A DNA stretch of 64,000 bases from Marinomonas sp. SBI8L. GTDB lineage: Bacteria > Pseudomonadota > Gammaproteobacteria > Pseudomonadales > Marinomonadaceae. The notes beneath the pieces were generated by a model. That model ran no database searches. It had not been told where the DNA came from and saw only the letters and a program-made list of their open reading frames with translations. The translations under genes were made by a program, and so were the position numbers. The stretch is from contig NZ_JSEO01000006.1 in assembly GCF_001624705.1 (NCBI RefSeq), forward strand, positions 62,001-126,000, read 5' to 3'. Shown here one piece after another: positions 37,422-45,003 of the stretch (position 1 is its first letter; each line of letters starts with the position of its first letter).

Positions 37422-37489
37422 CTGTTGGCTTAGAACACCTGCTGGCTTAGAACACTTGCTGACTTAGAACACCTGCTGACTTAGAGCAC
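37422..37489. repeat. Tandem repeat, 4 x 17 bp
   Basis: Four head-to-tail copies of a 17-base unit (consensus CTGCTGACTTAGAACAC on the plus strand) occupy the 5' leader between the DUF2256 and photolyase genes; copies differ at one to three positions. On the minus strand they lie just ahead of the photolyase start at 37406. Confidence 0.9.
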
Positions 37490-37496
37490 CTTTCTA

Positions 37497-37658
37497 TCAG
37501 ACATCATTACTTTCGATTAACAAGTGTCTTTCATTGCGACAGCGCTTAGAGCAATACTTGACCTGCTCCCAATCCTTTTGCCACTTTTTTCGCCAGCTAA
37601 ATGGACGTTTACAAGACTGACAAGTTTTTTGAGGTAAATGCGCTTTACGGTGCTTCAT
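37497..37658 (-). CDS. DUF2256 zinc-ribbon-like protein
   Basis: From the ATG at 37658 the frame gives 53 residues: KHRKAHLPQKTCQSCKRPFSWRK, here noted as KTCQSCKRPFSWRKKWQKDW, then VKYCSKRCRNERH. The C-x-x-C plus C-x-x-x-C set and the RPFSWRKKW core identify DUF2256, a tiny protein nearly always next to cryptochrome/photolyase genes. An earlier in-frame ATG at 37748 would add an atypical leader. It sits directly upstream of the photolyase. Confidence 0.85.
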   Translation of the reverse strand: MKHRKAHLPQKTCQSCKRPFSWRKKWQKDWEQVKYCSKRCRNERHLLIESNDV

Positions 37659-37734
37659 ATGGATCAGATTTGTTATTTGTCTATAGATTAATGCATACAA
37701 ACCAGTACGCATTTTTTCCTTGTTTAGTTCACTC

Positions 37735-38142
37735 ATCAATCCAGGCATCGCTTATGAGCAAGATGGCGGAGTGCTTTCTGGCTTCATCCCTGTTGAAGAG
37801 CGTATCTAAGTATGGGGGTCGCTCGATACTCGTTGGCCAGTGGTGCACACCAAAGACCTTGCCAAGGCCTACCGACTGGTTTTAGAACAAGGAAAATCAG
37901 ACAGTGCTTACAATGTTTGCAGCGAACAAGGCGTAACGGTAGGAGACATTGCCATGGCTCGTTCCAAGAAATTCAATCTCATTAAACCTCTCCGTGCTTT
38001 ATCCAGAAAAGACGTACTTTCAGAAGAAGGAGATTGGGCGCTTGGCCCTATGCTCAATCAATGTATGAGCGCTGAGAAAATCATAAACGAGCTAGGCTGG
38101 CACCCTGATTACACTAGCATTGTTAACATGGCAGCTGAATAA
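37735..38142 (+). pseudogene. C-terminal fragment of an NAD-dependent epimerase/SDR protein
   Basis: The frame reads INPGIAYEQDGGVLSGFIP, reaches TAA at 37807-37809, then continues in frame as TRWPVVHTKDLAKAYRLVLE and ends with IINELGWHPDYTSIVN. The order NPG-x-x-Y-G, WPVVH-x-x-D-L and LGW-P is the C-terminal half of extended SDR epimerases. The N-terminal NAD-binding half is missing, so this is a relic. It lies beside the IS30 element. Confidence 0.75.
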
Positions 38143-38317
38143 GGTTTGTTACTTTGCGGATTTAGCAAATTGAAACTTTTCCTGCTTTTTAAACTTGGTC
38201 GATAAGGTGTGATTGCCTCTTTGCTTAGGATGGCTTCAAAGGTGAAAGGAAACCAGTACTTATTTGATAAGACCTATATTTGATAAGACCTAAAACGAGC
38301 CTAGCATCCCGTACTCT

Positions 38318-39351
38318 AAATAGAAGTGCACCACCTATAATTATTTTTAATTAAGTTGAGGTGGATTATGAAGAAGAAATACACGCATTTAACTTTATTT
38401 GAAAGAAGACGATTATTCATTTGGTATCATTATGAAAAACGCTCAATTAGAGAGATTGGAAGGCTTTTAGGTCGCTCACATTCAACCATAAGTAGAGAAG
38501 TCAGAAGAAACAAATCATATTATTATGTCCCTACTTATTACCCTAATCCTGCCCATACAGACTATCGCAGCAGAATGAGAAAGCGTGTTCAAAGACTTAA
38601 ATTAAATAACCCAGAGCTTCTCAACTATGTTGTACAAAAACTAAAACGAGGCTGGACACCTCAAATCATCTCAGGCCGGATCAAATTAACAGGTGAGGTG
38701 GGATATATTTGTCATGAGTCCATATATCAATACATTTACAAATATGCTCCAGAACTCATTAAGTACCTGCCTAGAAAGCATAAACGTCGTCGTAAGAAGC
38801 GCCCAGCCAGAAGGTATATTAGCAAAACAAGCCTTAAAACAAGCATTTTAGATAGACCTATAGAGGTGAATGAGCGCTTAAGTTTTGGTCACTGGGAAAG
38901 TGACTCTATAGAGTCGAAAGGACGTAAATTAGCATTAAATGTTGTTGTAGAAAGAGTCACACGGCTTACGCATATTACTAAATTAAGCTCGAAAAAAGCT
39001 GTAATCACCAAAAATGCACTGATCAAAAAGCTATCAAAACATCCAAAAGAGTCTGTACGTTCCATCACTTATGATAATGGCACTGAGAATGCTAGTCATA
39101 TAAAAGTAAACGAGCACCTAGGCTGTGAATCTTATTTTTGTCAGCCCTATCATAGCTGGGAAAAAGGAGCTGTTGAACAAGTTAACAGCCTAATCAGACG
39201 ATATCTGCCAAAGGGTACAGACTTCAGTGAAGTATCAGATAAAGCTATTTTAGCAATTGAAATTTCCATAAACACAAGACCAAGAAAGTGCCTTAGTTTT
39301 AAGACACCTATTGAAAGCTATAATGAAAGGTGTGGTGCACTTCTATATTGA
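38318..39351 (+). mobile_element. IS30 family insertion sequence
   Basis: Imperfect terminal inverted repeats sharing the core ATAGAAGTGCACCAC flank one transposase gene (left end near 38318-38335, right end near 39329-39350). The right repeat overlaps the end of the gene, as is common for IS30. A target duplication could not be resolved. The element sits between the epimerase fragment and the first integron cassette remnant, so it may have disrupted the end of the array. Confidence 0.85.
38368..39351 (+). CDS. IS30 family transposase
   Basis: The start is the ATG at 38368 behind GAGGTGG (327 aa). The N-terminal HTH (HLTLFERRRLFIWYHYEKRS, IGRLLGRSHSTISREVRRN) and the DDE catalytic core (HWESDSIES, SITYDNGTENASH, QPYHSWEKGAVEQVN) are complete, so the protein looks intact. 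It would cut and join the IS ends. The element contains no other gene. Confidence 0.9.
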   Translation: MKKKYTHLTLFERRRLFIWYHYEKRSIREIGRLLGRSHSTISREVRRNKSYYYVPTYYPNPAHTDYRSRMRKRVQRLKLNNPELLNYVVQKLKRGWTPQIISGRIKLTGEVGYICHESIYQYIYKYAPELIKYLPRKHKRRRKKRPARRYISKTSLKTSILDRPIEVNERLSFGHWESDSIESKGRKLALNVVVERVTRLTHITKLSSKKAVITKNALIKKLSKHPKESVRSITYDNGTENASHIKVNEHLGCESYFCQPYHSWEKGAVEQVNSLIRRYLPKGTDFSEVSDKAILAIEISINTRPRKCLSFKTPIESYNERCGALLY

Positions 39352-39376
39352 ACCTGGGCATGGGTCGTTTTTAGAG

Positions 39377-39490
39377 TTAGGTTGGGTGTCCCGTTAGTAT
39401 GTTTCCCGTTAGTATGTTTAGAAGCAATATAACCTGATATTGCCACTCAGTTGCTATCTCTTCATATTCTTCAGTGACTTCAACTTCCAT
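39377..39490 (-). pseudogene. Truncated cassette-borne small gene
   Basis: From an ATG at 39490 with a GAGGTAAGC ribosome site the frame gives MEVEVTEEYEEIATEWQYQV and then runs into a direct repeat CCCGTTAGTATGTTT (two copies, about 39392-39420) and stops at 39377. The start lies 17 bases beyond attC site 1, exactly where a cassette gene should begin. The 3' part and its own attC are missing, probably lost when the IS30 region was rearranged. Family unknown. Confidence 0.5.
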
Positions 39491-39506
39491 GCTTACCTCG
39501 AATGAC

Positions 39507-39587
39507 TTTTAACGCCTTTAGCAGCGGCGAACGTAGTGAGTCCAGCCCACGTCCCTTTGTGGGCAACGCTGGCTAAACTTGTTAAAT
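39507..39587 (-). other. Integron attC site 1 (81 bp)
   Basis: The site runs from GTTAAAT (39581) to TTTTAAC (39507); in gene orientation it reads ATTTAAC...GCGTTAAAA with inner complementary arms around GCCAGCG and CGCTGC. It follows directly after the stop of the 101-aa membrane protein gene. Confidence 0.85.
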
Positions 39588-39590
39588 GAT

Positions 39591-39896
39591 TTAGCCGATA
39601 ACAACGGCTACTCCAAATGTAATTACGGTAGCAAAAATTAAAGGCAGTAGACTCAATTGAGCCTGCTTAGTTTTAATCTTTTTAGCTATTAAAGTTGTAG
39701 CCAATATCAATTGAGCGACCAATATTGGTGATGTAAAAACCAATATATAAAAGTAGCCCTCTAAGCCTTCGTAATAGCCAGTTTTACCAAATTCAATTGC
39801 ATAGTCTGCAATGACAAAGTACCCATAAATGACAATTGCAGTAACAAGCACTGCTAGTATCCAGTTAATTGTAACAAGTTTATTATTCATGAGCAT
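39591..39896 (-). CDS. Cassette-borne small membrane protein (three TM)
   Basis: The 101-aa protein has three hydrophobic segments (LVTINWILAVLVTAIVIYGYF, FYILVFTSPILVAQLILATTL, LSLLPLIFATVITFGVAVV). The first ATG (39896) lies inside the core of attC site 2 and a second ATG follows two codons later. attC site 1 begins four bases after the stop, so this is a complete integron cassette. Function unknown. Confidence 0.75.
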   Translation of the reverse strand: MLMNNKLVTINWILAVLVTAIVIYGYFVIADYAIEFGKTGYYEGLEGYFYILVFTSPILVAQLILATTLIAKKIKTKQAQLSLLPLIFATVITFGVAVVIG

Positions 39897-39996
39897 TTAA
39901 CGCCTAAATAACAGGCTAAGTAATTGTTGGCTAAAATGTGAAACGAAGTGGAACGCAGCCAACTGTTACGTGTCCTTGTTTATTTTCTTGTTATAT
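39895..39996 (-). other. Integron attC site 2 (102 bp)
   Basis: In gene orientation the site runs ATATAAC (39990-39996) to GCGTTAAAT (core ATTTAAC at 39895-39901 on the plus strand), with complementary inner arms including GTTGGC and GCCAAC. The core abuts the start codon of the 101-aa gene. Confidence 0.85.
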
Positions 39997-40548
39997 TTCA
40001 AAGTACTCAGATTTAATTAACCCAAAGCACTTAAGGTCGTGAAACTGATTTTTCCAGTAGCCACTTTGGCGTCTTATACCTTCCTCTTTAAATCCAACTT
40101 TTAGAAGAAGTGATTCAGATGCTAGGTTTCCCGGAACAGTATCACCTTGAATACGATTAAGTTCACCGCAAGATAGCTCACCTAAAAATGCAGCTTTAAC
40201 CATTCGATGAACTGCCTCAGTAGTAAAGCCCGCCCCCCAATATTTAGGCAATAAATCATATCCAAGAACTGCATTTTTCATTTTGGGGCTCCAAGAGTTA
40301 AAACCACAAGTCCCTATAAGTTGATTTGTTTCTTTTAGGCGGATGGCCCAACGAATACCCGAGCCTTCTTCAAAGCGAGAGTTAAAAAAATCTATTAAAT
40401 TACTAGCTTCAGATATTTCAGTAAAAGCTTCTAGATCATAATATTCGACAACTGAGTTGTTTGAAAATAACTCAAAGAGATTATTCGAATCTCCGCTAGT
40501 TAATTTATCTAGCTTTAAGCGATTTGTCTCTAAAATAGGAAATGACAA
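39991..40548 (-). CDS. Cassette-borne GNAT acetyltransferase (RimL type)
   Basis: The 185-aa protein starts at a TTG (40548) preceded by AAGGAGG. It has the RimJ/RimL pattern: LETNRLKLDKLTSGDS, GTCGFNSWSPKMKNAVLGYD, LPKYWGAGFTTEAVHRMV and NLASESLLLKVGFKEEG. This family acetylates N-terminal alanines of ribosomal proteins or antibiotics; cassette-borne members may confer drug tolerance but no evidence here. Its 3' end overlaps attC site 2 and its 5' end follows attC site 3, so it is a complete cassette. Confidence 0.88.
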   Translation of the reverse strand: MSFPILETNRLKLDKLTSGDSNNLFELFSNNSVVEYYDLEAFTEISEASNLIDFFNSRFEEGSGIRWAIRLKETNQLIGTCGFNSWSPKMKNAVLGYDLLPKYWGAGFTTEAVHRMVKAAFLGELSCGELNRIQGDTVPGNLASESLLLKVGFKEEGIRRQSGYWKNQFHDLKCFGLIKSEYFEI

Positions 40549-40565
40549 CCTGAATCCTCCTTGAA

Positions 40566-40626
40566 ATATAACGCCAAGCTAAGCGGCGCAGTTTACTACG
40601 TCCAAAGCTTGAGCGCCTTGTTAAAT
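40566..40626 (-). other. Integron attC site 3 (61 bp)
   Basis: In gene orientation the site reads ATTTAAC (GTTAAAT at 40620-40626) ... GCGTTATAT (ATATAAC at 40566-40572), with complementary AAGGCGCTCAAGC and GCTTAGC/TTGGCG arms. It is the shortest site of the array. Confidence 0.85.
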
Positions 40627-40630
40627 GCAG

Positions 40631-40879
40631 TCACGTCCACCCGAGCTCAGCATAAGTTTTCTTATCATGTTCTGGAAAATCCGTGGTGTACTCTCCCCAG
40701 CCCATATATTCATAATACTTGGTCATTGCTTCGAAATTTGATGAGGCTTCGCAAGTCCAAATAAGTTTAGCACCAGCCACTAAAAGGTTTCTAGCTCCAT
40801 CGCCTCGGGGGCCAGACAAACAAAACGTTTGCTCGTCCTCATTTTCAATCCAGAGTTCATGTTTCATATATATTGGCAT
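40631..40879 (-). CDS. Cassette-borne hypothetical protein (82 aa)
   Basis: The frame begins at an ATG within the core of attC site 4 (40879; another ATG follows at 40867) and ends four bases before attC site 3. It encodes an acidic, aromatic-rich small protein (ELWIENEDEQTFCLSGPRG, YYEYMGWGEYTTDFPEHDK). I recall similar small proteins in gammaproteobacterial cassettes but no function. The exact fit between two attC sites supports a real gene. Confidence 0.7.
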   Translation of the reverse strand: MPIYMKHELWIENEDEQTFCLSGPRGDGARNLLVAGAKLIWTCEASSNFEAMTKYYEYMGWGEYTTDFPEHDKKTYAELGWT

Positions 40880-40958
40880 TTAACGCCCACATAAAAGGCG
40901 GAGCGTCAGCGACGTCCAGCGCAACGTAGTGGAGCGGTTTTTCATGTGTTTGTTATGA
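40878..40958 (-). other. Integron attC site 4 (81 bp)
   Basis: In gene orientation the site reads CATAAC (GTTATGA at 40952-40958) ... GGGCGTTAAAT (ATTTAAC at 40878-40884) with a GCGTCAGCGACGTC/GACGTCGCTGACGC central palindrome. It separates the 82-aa cassette gene from the next frame upstream. Confidence 0.85.
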
Positions 40959-40959
40959 G

Positions 40960-41184
40960 TTACTTGCACGATAGTAACTCCATTGAAATTAACGAGACCC
41001 ATAGGACAATAAATGCTATTGAAAGCAATTCCATCATGAAACTTACTGATGGTTTTTTTAGAACCAGTCCGTCTAGCGCTTTTCTGAGACCAGAATGCTT
41101 ACTAAAACCGATACTTTCATTCAGTTTTAATAAGACATCCATTTTAAAAGAGATCAGAAACAACTTCAGCTGAATGAAACTCAC
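40960..41184 (-). CDS. Probable cassette gene, small C-terminally anchored protein (74 aa)
   Basis: The frame ends at TAA (40960-40962), exactly at the edge of attC site 4, which supports coding. It starts at GTG (41184) or at an ATG 14 codons later. The product has one C-terminal hydrophobic segment (LLSIAFIVLWVSLISMELL). No upstream attC is seen; the Y1 transposase lies there instead, so the cassette may have been altered. Function unknown. Confidence 0.45.
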   Translation of the reverse strand: MSFIQLKLFLISFKMDVLLKLNESIGFSKHSGLRKALDGLVLKKPSVSFMMELLSIAFIVLWVSLISMELLSCK

Positions 41185-41348
41185 TTTTCCATTTTTTTGT
41201 ATTTTATTTATCAGAAGGAAGAAAAACCTGTAAATCGAAGCTCAATTACAAAGAATTAGCAATGAGTTTCAAACTGAAGCCACGAGCAACCCTCGCGTTA
41301 ACGATATTAAGGTTTAATTAAAATAGAACTGAATTTAGTGAGCTAAAC

Positions 41349-42326
41349 CTAAGAAAGAAGCCGCTTACAAGCACCTAATCCCGGTCGTCGTTGCAACTCC
41401 GTATGCTCACAATACTCAGCTAAGTAAGCTTCGGAACCAACTGCTGCTTTAAAGTGTTTCTCAAAGCCTGTGCTAACTTCAAGCCACTGCTCTGATGTGA
41501 GGTTAATTCGCTGAAGTATAGGAGCCAGTGAAATATCTAAAGACCCTTTTTTATCTGACCAAATCACCCTACCCGTTAGATCAATCAACTCTAGATAATC
41601 CGTGAGTTTGAAAGGCAAACCTTCTGGCTGGTCTTCTCTTTCATAGCCAATAAAGGGAAATAAAGTGTTGGGTTGAGTTTGATTCGCTTTGGCAACTTCG
41701 ATACGCGTTTTGATACTCGTATGCTTTGAGGTTTCTGATGTTGCTTCCATCTTGGCACGAACGGGGTTTAAGTCAACGTATGCCATACAAGCTACAAGAG
41801 CCGACTCATCAAGCAATGCTTGAGATTTAAACCGCCCTTCCCAAAATCGGCCTGTACATTTGTCTTCATTGTTGGCCATACGAGCAATTGGCTCATTCAG
41901 CTCTCGCATAAACCAACTTATGTCACAAAGACGCTCACGATACTTCTCACAACTTTCATAAACAGAGGCTAATTCTAACTCAGCCAGATCCATGTTTTCT
42001 AAATACTTTTCAGTGAACTGGGTACCTTTATGCAGTAAACGCCAACGTTCTAACACTTCTCTGATAGACCAGTTATTGGCTTTCTCAGTATTAACATGAA
42101 GGACTAAGTGGGTGTGATTGCTCATAACGGCATAGGCACAGACATCTATCGCAAAGATAGCAGCAAGAGACAATATCTTATCTTCTATCCAGCCTCTCCT
42201 GTGCTCATAGCTTTGCCCTGTTAGCTCATCTTGGCCACACAGAAAAGCACGTCTCACGCAACGGGAAACACAGTTATAATAAGTGGTGTCTTGCAAACTT
42301 ATTAGAGTCTTACGTGGTTTAGGCAT
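41349..42326 (-). CDS. Y1 (REP-associated/IS200-like) transposase
   Basis: The start is the ATG at 42326 behind GAGGAATC (325 aa). The first part has the HUH-type features: QDTTYYNCVSRCVRRAF, the MSNHTHLVLHV metal-binding motif, and FMRELNEPIARMAN with a Tyr-containing helix nearby. Such proteins act on single-stranded hairpins and are often single-copy (REP-associated, RAYT type). It interrupts the cassette array; no terminal repeats were identified. It may be domesticated or a mobile cassette passenger. Confidence 0.8.
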   Translation of the reverse strand: MPKPRKTLISLQDTTYYNCVSRCVRRAFLCGQDELTGQSYEHRRGWIEDKILSLAAIFAIDVCAYAVMSNHTHLVLHVNTEKANNWSIREVLERWRLLHKGTQFTEKYLENMDLAELELASVYESCEKYRERLCDISWFMRELNEPIARMANNEDKCTGRFWEGRFKSQALLDESALVACMAYVDLNPVRAKMEATSETSKHTSIKTRIEVAKANQTQPNTLFPFIGYEREDQPEGLPFKLTDYLELIDLTGRVIWSDKKGSLDISLAPILQRINLTSEQWLEVSTGFEKHFKAAVGSEAYLAEYCEHTELQRRPGLGACKRLLS

Positions 42327-42486
42327 ATTAGATTCCTCATCCTTGAGTGAATTCAATAAAACTAGATCATGGTTGAATAACAGTCAAATTAGAGTGGGTG
42401 ATGGGATGGACGCTCCAAAGTAGTACCGGCGTCATAATGCGCCAAACTGTATGTGTAAGCATCAGTTAATACTAAGGAGCGTCCAC

Positions 42487-43512
42487 ATGAATAAGATTAA
42501 TACGATTGCCATTGATTTAGCAAAGAATGTTTTTCAAATTTGTATTCTTTCACCTGATCAAAAGGTTCTTAAAAACAAACAAGTTTCTCGAGCTCAGTTG
42601 CCTTTAATTCTGGCTAAACAAGAGAAGTCTATTGTTGCCATGGAAGCCTGTTATTCAAGTCACTATTGGGCGCGTTTATTTGCGGATATGGGCCATGATG
42701 TACGTATCATTCCTGCACAACATGTGAAACCTTTTGTTCGAGGGAACAAGAATGATCATAATGATGCCCTTGCTATCGCCGAAGCGTCATCAAGGCCCAA
42801 TATCAATTTTGTACCTTTGAAAACAATTGAACAGCAAGATATTCAAGCACTGCATCGCATTAGAGATAAGTTAATCTCTCGTCGAACTAGTATCGTTAAT
42901 CAAGCTCGTGGATTATTAAGTGAGTACGGCATTATTATGCCAAAAGGCTTATCCAGTTTTACCAAACATATCGCCCTAGTACTCGACCCTGCTGATACGA
43001 GACTAACATCTCGTCTCAAGCTTCAACTAGCTGAGGTAAAAGAAGAGTATGACACTTTATCAAGACGTCGATTATCCATACAAAGGGAGTTAGATGAGTA
43101 TGTTCTTGAAAATAAACTTTGTCAGCGACTCATGACCATTCCGGGTATCGGGATTATCAATGCCACTGCATTGTTTGCTGCAATTGGCAATGCCAGCCAG
43201 TTTGAAAACCCGAGGAAACTCTCTGTTTGGCTGGGCCTTACACCCAAGCAACATGCCAGTGGTGGCAAATCTTTTGTGGGAAGAATGAGCAAACGAGGTA
43301 ATCAGTATTTACGTAAGCAGCTGATACATGGCGCCAGAACCTTAATCCACCGTACAAAAGAGAAAAATGATAAGTTCTCTGTCTGGGTGAAACAATTGGT
43401 TGAACGACGAGGCGTACATATAGGTGTTGTAGCAATCGCAAATAGATTAGCAAGGCTTACTTGGATTTTGCTTCACCGAAATGAGGATTATAAAACCGTA
43501 TCCACTTCATGA
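42487..43512 (+). CDS. IS110 family transposase (DEDD type)
   Basis: From the ATG at 42487 behind AAGGAG, 341 aa. The N-terminal RuvC-like DEDD domain reads NTIAIDLAKNVFQICIL, IVAMEACYSSHYWARLF and RGNKNDHNDALAIAEA; the C-terminal Transposase_20 domain has LMTIPGIGIINATALFAAIG and LSVWLGLTPKQHASGGK with the conserved serine region. The gene looks intact. Confidence 0.92.
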   Translation: MNKINTIAIDLAKNVFQICILSPDQKVLKNKQVSRAQLPLILAKQEKSIVAMEACYSSHYWARLFADMGHDVRIIPAQHVKPFVRGNKNDHNDALAIAEASSRPNINFVPLKTIEQQDIQALHRIRDKLISRRTSIVNQARGLLSEYGIIMPKGLSSFTKHIALVLDPADTRLTSRLKLQLAEVKEEYDTLSRRRLSIQRELDEYVLENKLCQRLMTIPGIGIINATALFAAIGNASQFENPRKLSVWLGLTPKQHASGGKSFVGRMSKRGNQYLRKQLIHGARTLIHRTKEKNDKFSVWVKQLVERRGVHIGVVAIANRLARLTWILLHRNEDYKTVSTS

Positions 43513-43857
43513 TAGAAAATAACTAAAGAGTTAAACAACCAAAACAGATCTAACCAAAGTCGACGAACATTTGATGTAAAAGCGGGTTTTCCTCACTTAA
43601 CGACAGTCTGGATAGGACAAGGTTCTTGAAACCGAGTGGGTGATAAAGACAGTTAAGTACGGATCTCATCAAGGCCAGAAAACCAACAAAAAGCGTTTTC
43701 ATAACAGGCCGGATATATGTCTAGTACGACCCTTCATCGAGTTAGTGGAATTGGTAAAGATCAAAAGTGGTTAATAAGAAAAAGACAAAACCACTTAATA
43801 TTCAGAATTAAAAAGTGGTTTGGGTAACTATTGCCTTGACGGCACGGGAGCGTCCAT
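43513..43857. other. Non-coding 3' part of the IS1111-type element
   Basis: No gene is present. The stretch ends in the right subterminal repeat. A hairpin with arms AAACCACTT / AAGTGGTTT (about 43784-43822) lies near the end. Recombination in IS110 elements is guided by non-coding ends, so this stretch may carry a bridge-type RNA or terminal structure; that is inference from the family. Confidence 0.45.
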
Positions 43858-43973
43858 ATATGTCCTATTAGTGTTTCCCAAATAGATTTGACTATTGATG
43901 AGGCAATAAACATAAAAACAGTTACTACTGCTGAAATTAGAGCAGCAATGATCTTTGGATCAACATCATTCAT
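43858..43973 (-). pseudogene. Cassette gene interrupted by the IS1111-type element (N-terminal part)
   Basis: The frame starts MNDVDPKIIAALISAVVTVF with a single membrane segment (ALISAVVTVFMFIASSIV), continues SIWETLIGH and runs into the IS end; later codons belong to the IS. The start lies 19 bases beyond the core of attC site 5, where a cassette gene should begin. The remainder may lie left of the element near 42405, but I could not show it. Confidence 0.6.
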
Positions 43974-43991
43974 TCATCATATTCCGATTGT

Positions 43992-44087
43992 GCTTAACGC
44001 CCGTATTTGCGGCGGTTTTGTAGTGAGGCACGAACGGAAAAACCGTCCAAGCCACGTAGTGGCTGATGCAACATGCGTTTGTTATAC
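43992..44087 (-). other. Integron attC site 5 (96 bp)
   Basis: In gene orientation the site reads GTATAAC (GTTATAC at 44081-44087) ... GCGTTAAGC (GCTTAAC at 43992-43998), matching the G-TT core consensus exactly at the 3' end, with CGTTTGTTATA-type arms. It follows the stop of the 152-aa gene. Confidence 0.85.
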
Positions 44088-44540
44088 GCAGAATTTAGCA
44101 ACAGCGTCTTCATATACAGGTCTATATTTATCAAACAAAGGCATTGCGTGCTCAATAGCCTTAGATTCCGCTAAGTCATGCCAGCCAAAATAATCTTCGG
44201 CTATATAAAGTTCTTGCCTCTCATTTTCAGGCAATTCCAAATCAAGGTTATGTAAGATGCGATTTATTACGTTATATAAAGACAATTTACCTTCTGAATA
44301 TTCTTTCGCTGCTTCCCCAGCTAGAAATTCCTTACTTGGCTCCCCATAGACTTGATAAGAGTTGCTAATTAATTCGATTATCTCTGCAACATCTGAAGCC
44401 AAAGATACTTTCTCAATAAAGGGGTCAATTCCTTGATCAGAATATTGTGCGTATGCCCACGCAATTACTTGATCATATGACATGTAATTCTTCTTGAGAA
44501 AATAGCTAAGTATATTGTAATCGTCAGTACTAAACTTCAT
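44082..44540 (-). CDS. Cassette-borne hypothetical protein (152 aa)
   Basis: The frame ends inside the core of attC site 5 and starts ten bases beyond the core of attC site 6, a perfect cassette layout. The acidic, largely helical product reads DDYNILSYFLKKNYMSYDQV at the start and FDKYRPVYEDAVAKFCV at the end. I recognise no family. There are no membrane segments. Confidence 0.75.
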   Translation of the reverse strand: MKFSTDDYNILSYFLKKNYMSYDQVIAWAYAQYSDQGIDPFIEKVSLASDVAEIIELISNSYQVYGEPSKEFLAGEAAKEYSEGKLSLYNVINRILHNLDLELPENERQELYIAEDYFGWHDLAESKAIEHAMPLFDKYRPVYEDAVAKFCV

Positions 44541-44550
44541 ATATGAATAG

Positions 44551-44623
44551 CGTATAACGCCTTATATAAACCGTACGAAGCATCGGGCGGCCGCAGGGTG
44601 CGAATTTAATATTCTTGTTATGT
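44551..44623 (-). other. Integron attC site 6 (73 bp)
   Basis: In gene orientation: ACATAAC (GTTATGT at 44617-44623) ... GGCGTTATAC (GTATAAC at 44551-44557). Inner bases include the GCGGCCGC palindrome near 44587-44594. It follows the 97-aa cassette gene. Confidence 0.85.
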
Positions 44624-44911
44624 GTTTGATTCATGAGTATTCCAATTCAGTGATGGGCACACATTAGAGGCATGAATTTTTGCCTCTTCTAAGGAGTTAT
44701 AAGCTCCACCCTGAAAAGAATCTGCTAATCGGTATTCACCTATTCGAACACCGTAGAATTCACCATATTGATCTTCGCTAAGATCTGGCTCATCTTCATA
44801 ATCACCTGAGCCAGCCTTAAAGTTTGATTTAACAATATGAACTTCGCGCTTTATTAAATCATCATAAAGCCAAGTCCCACTGAGAACCTTTACTTCTATT
44901 ATTTCAACCAT
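44618..44911 (-). CDS. Cassette-borne hypothetical protein (97 aa)
   Basis: The frame lies between attC sites 6 and 7, starting with ATG GTT GAA at 44911. The product has a beta-rich start (MVEIIEVKVLSGTWLYDDL) and a C-terminal SLEEAKIHASNVCPSLNW. Its YDEP/DLSEDQYGEFYGVRIG central part is acidic. Family unknown. The precise cassette boundaries support it as a real gene. Confidence 0.72.
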   Translation of the reverse strand: MVEIIEVKVLSGTWLYDDLIKREVHIVKSNFKAGSGDYEDEPDLSEDQYGEFYGVRIGEYRLADSFQGGAYNSLEEAKIHASNVCPSLNWNTHESNT

Positions 44912-44927
44912 GGTTCAGCCCACTGAC

Positions 44928-44999
44928 ACATAACGCCACGCTCTGCGGATATTTTTGAGCGCCAGCGAGAAAATATTCCGTAGCAGCGCCTTGTTATGT
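44928..44999 (-). other. Integron attC site 7 (72 bp)
   Basis: In gene orientation the site reads ACATAAC (GTTATGT at 44993-44999) ... GGCGTTATGT (ACATAAC at 44928-44934), perfectly symmetrical ends, with AAGGCGCTGCTACGGAATATT and its near-complement AATATCCGCAGAGCGT forming the stem. Confidence 0.88.
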
Positions 45000-45003
45000 G
45001 GTT

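Larger units (their letters stand above)
42406..43857 (+). mobile_element. IS110/IS1111-type insertion sequence
   Basis: Subterminal inverted repeats ATGGACGCTCC (42406-42416) and GGAGCGTCCAT (43847-43857) flank the transposase gene and a long 3' non-coding part, the arrangement of the IS1111 group. A similar GGAGCGTCCA lies at the ribosome site of the transposase. The right end is inside a cassette gene (see 43858-43973). Exact ends cannot be fixed because IS110 elements make no or minimal target duplication. Confidence 0.8.

Noticed and set aside
37422-37489. Possible CRISPR array
   Set aside because: The repeats are directly head to tail at 17 bases with no spacers and no cas genes nearby.
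38318-39351. Target-site duplication of the IS30 element
   Set aside because: Flanking bases could not be matched convincingly; the ends vary and the surroundings are rearranged.
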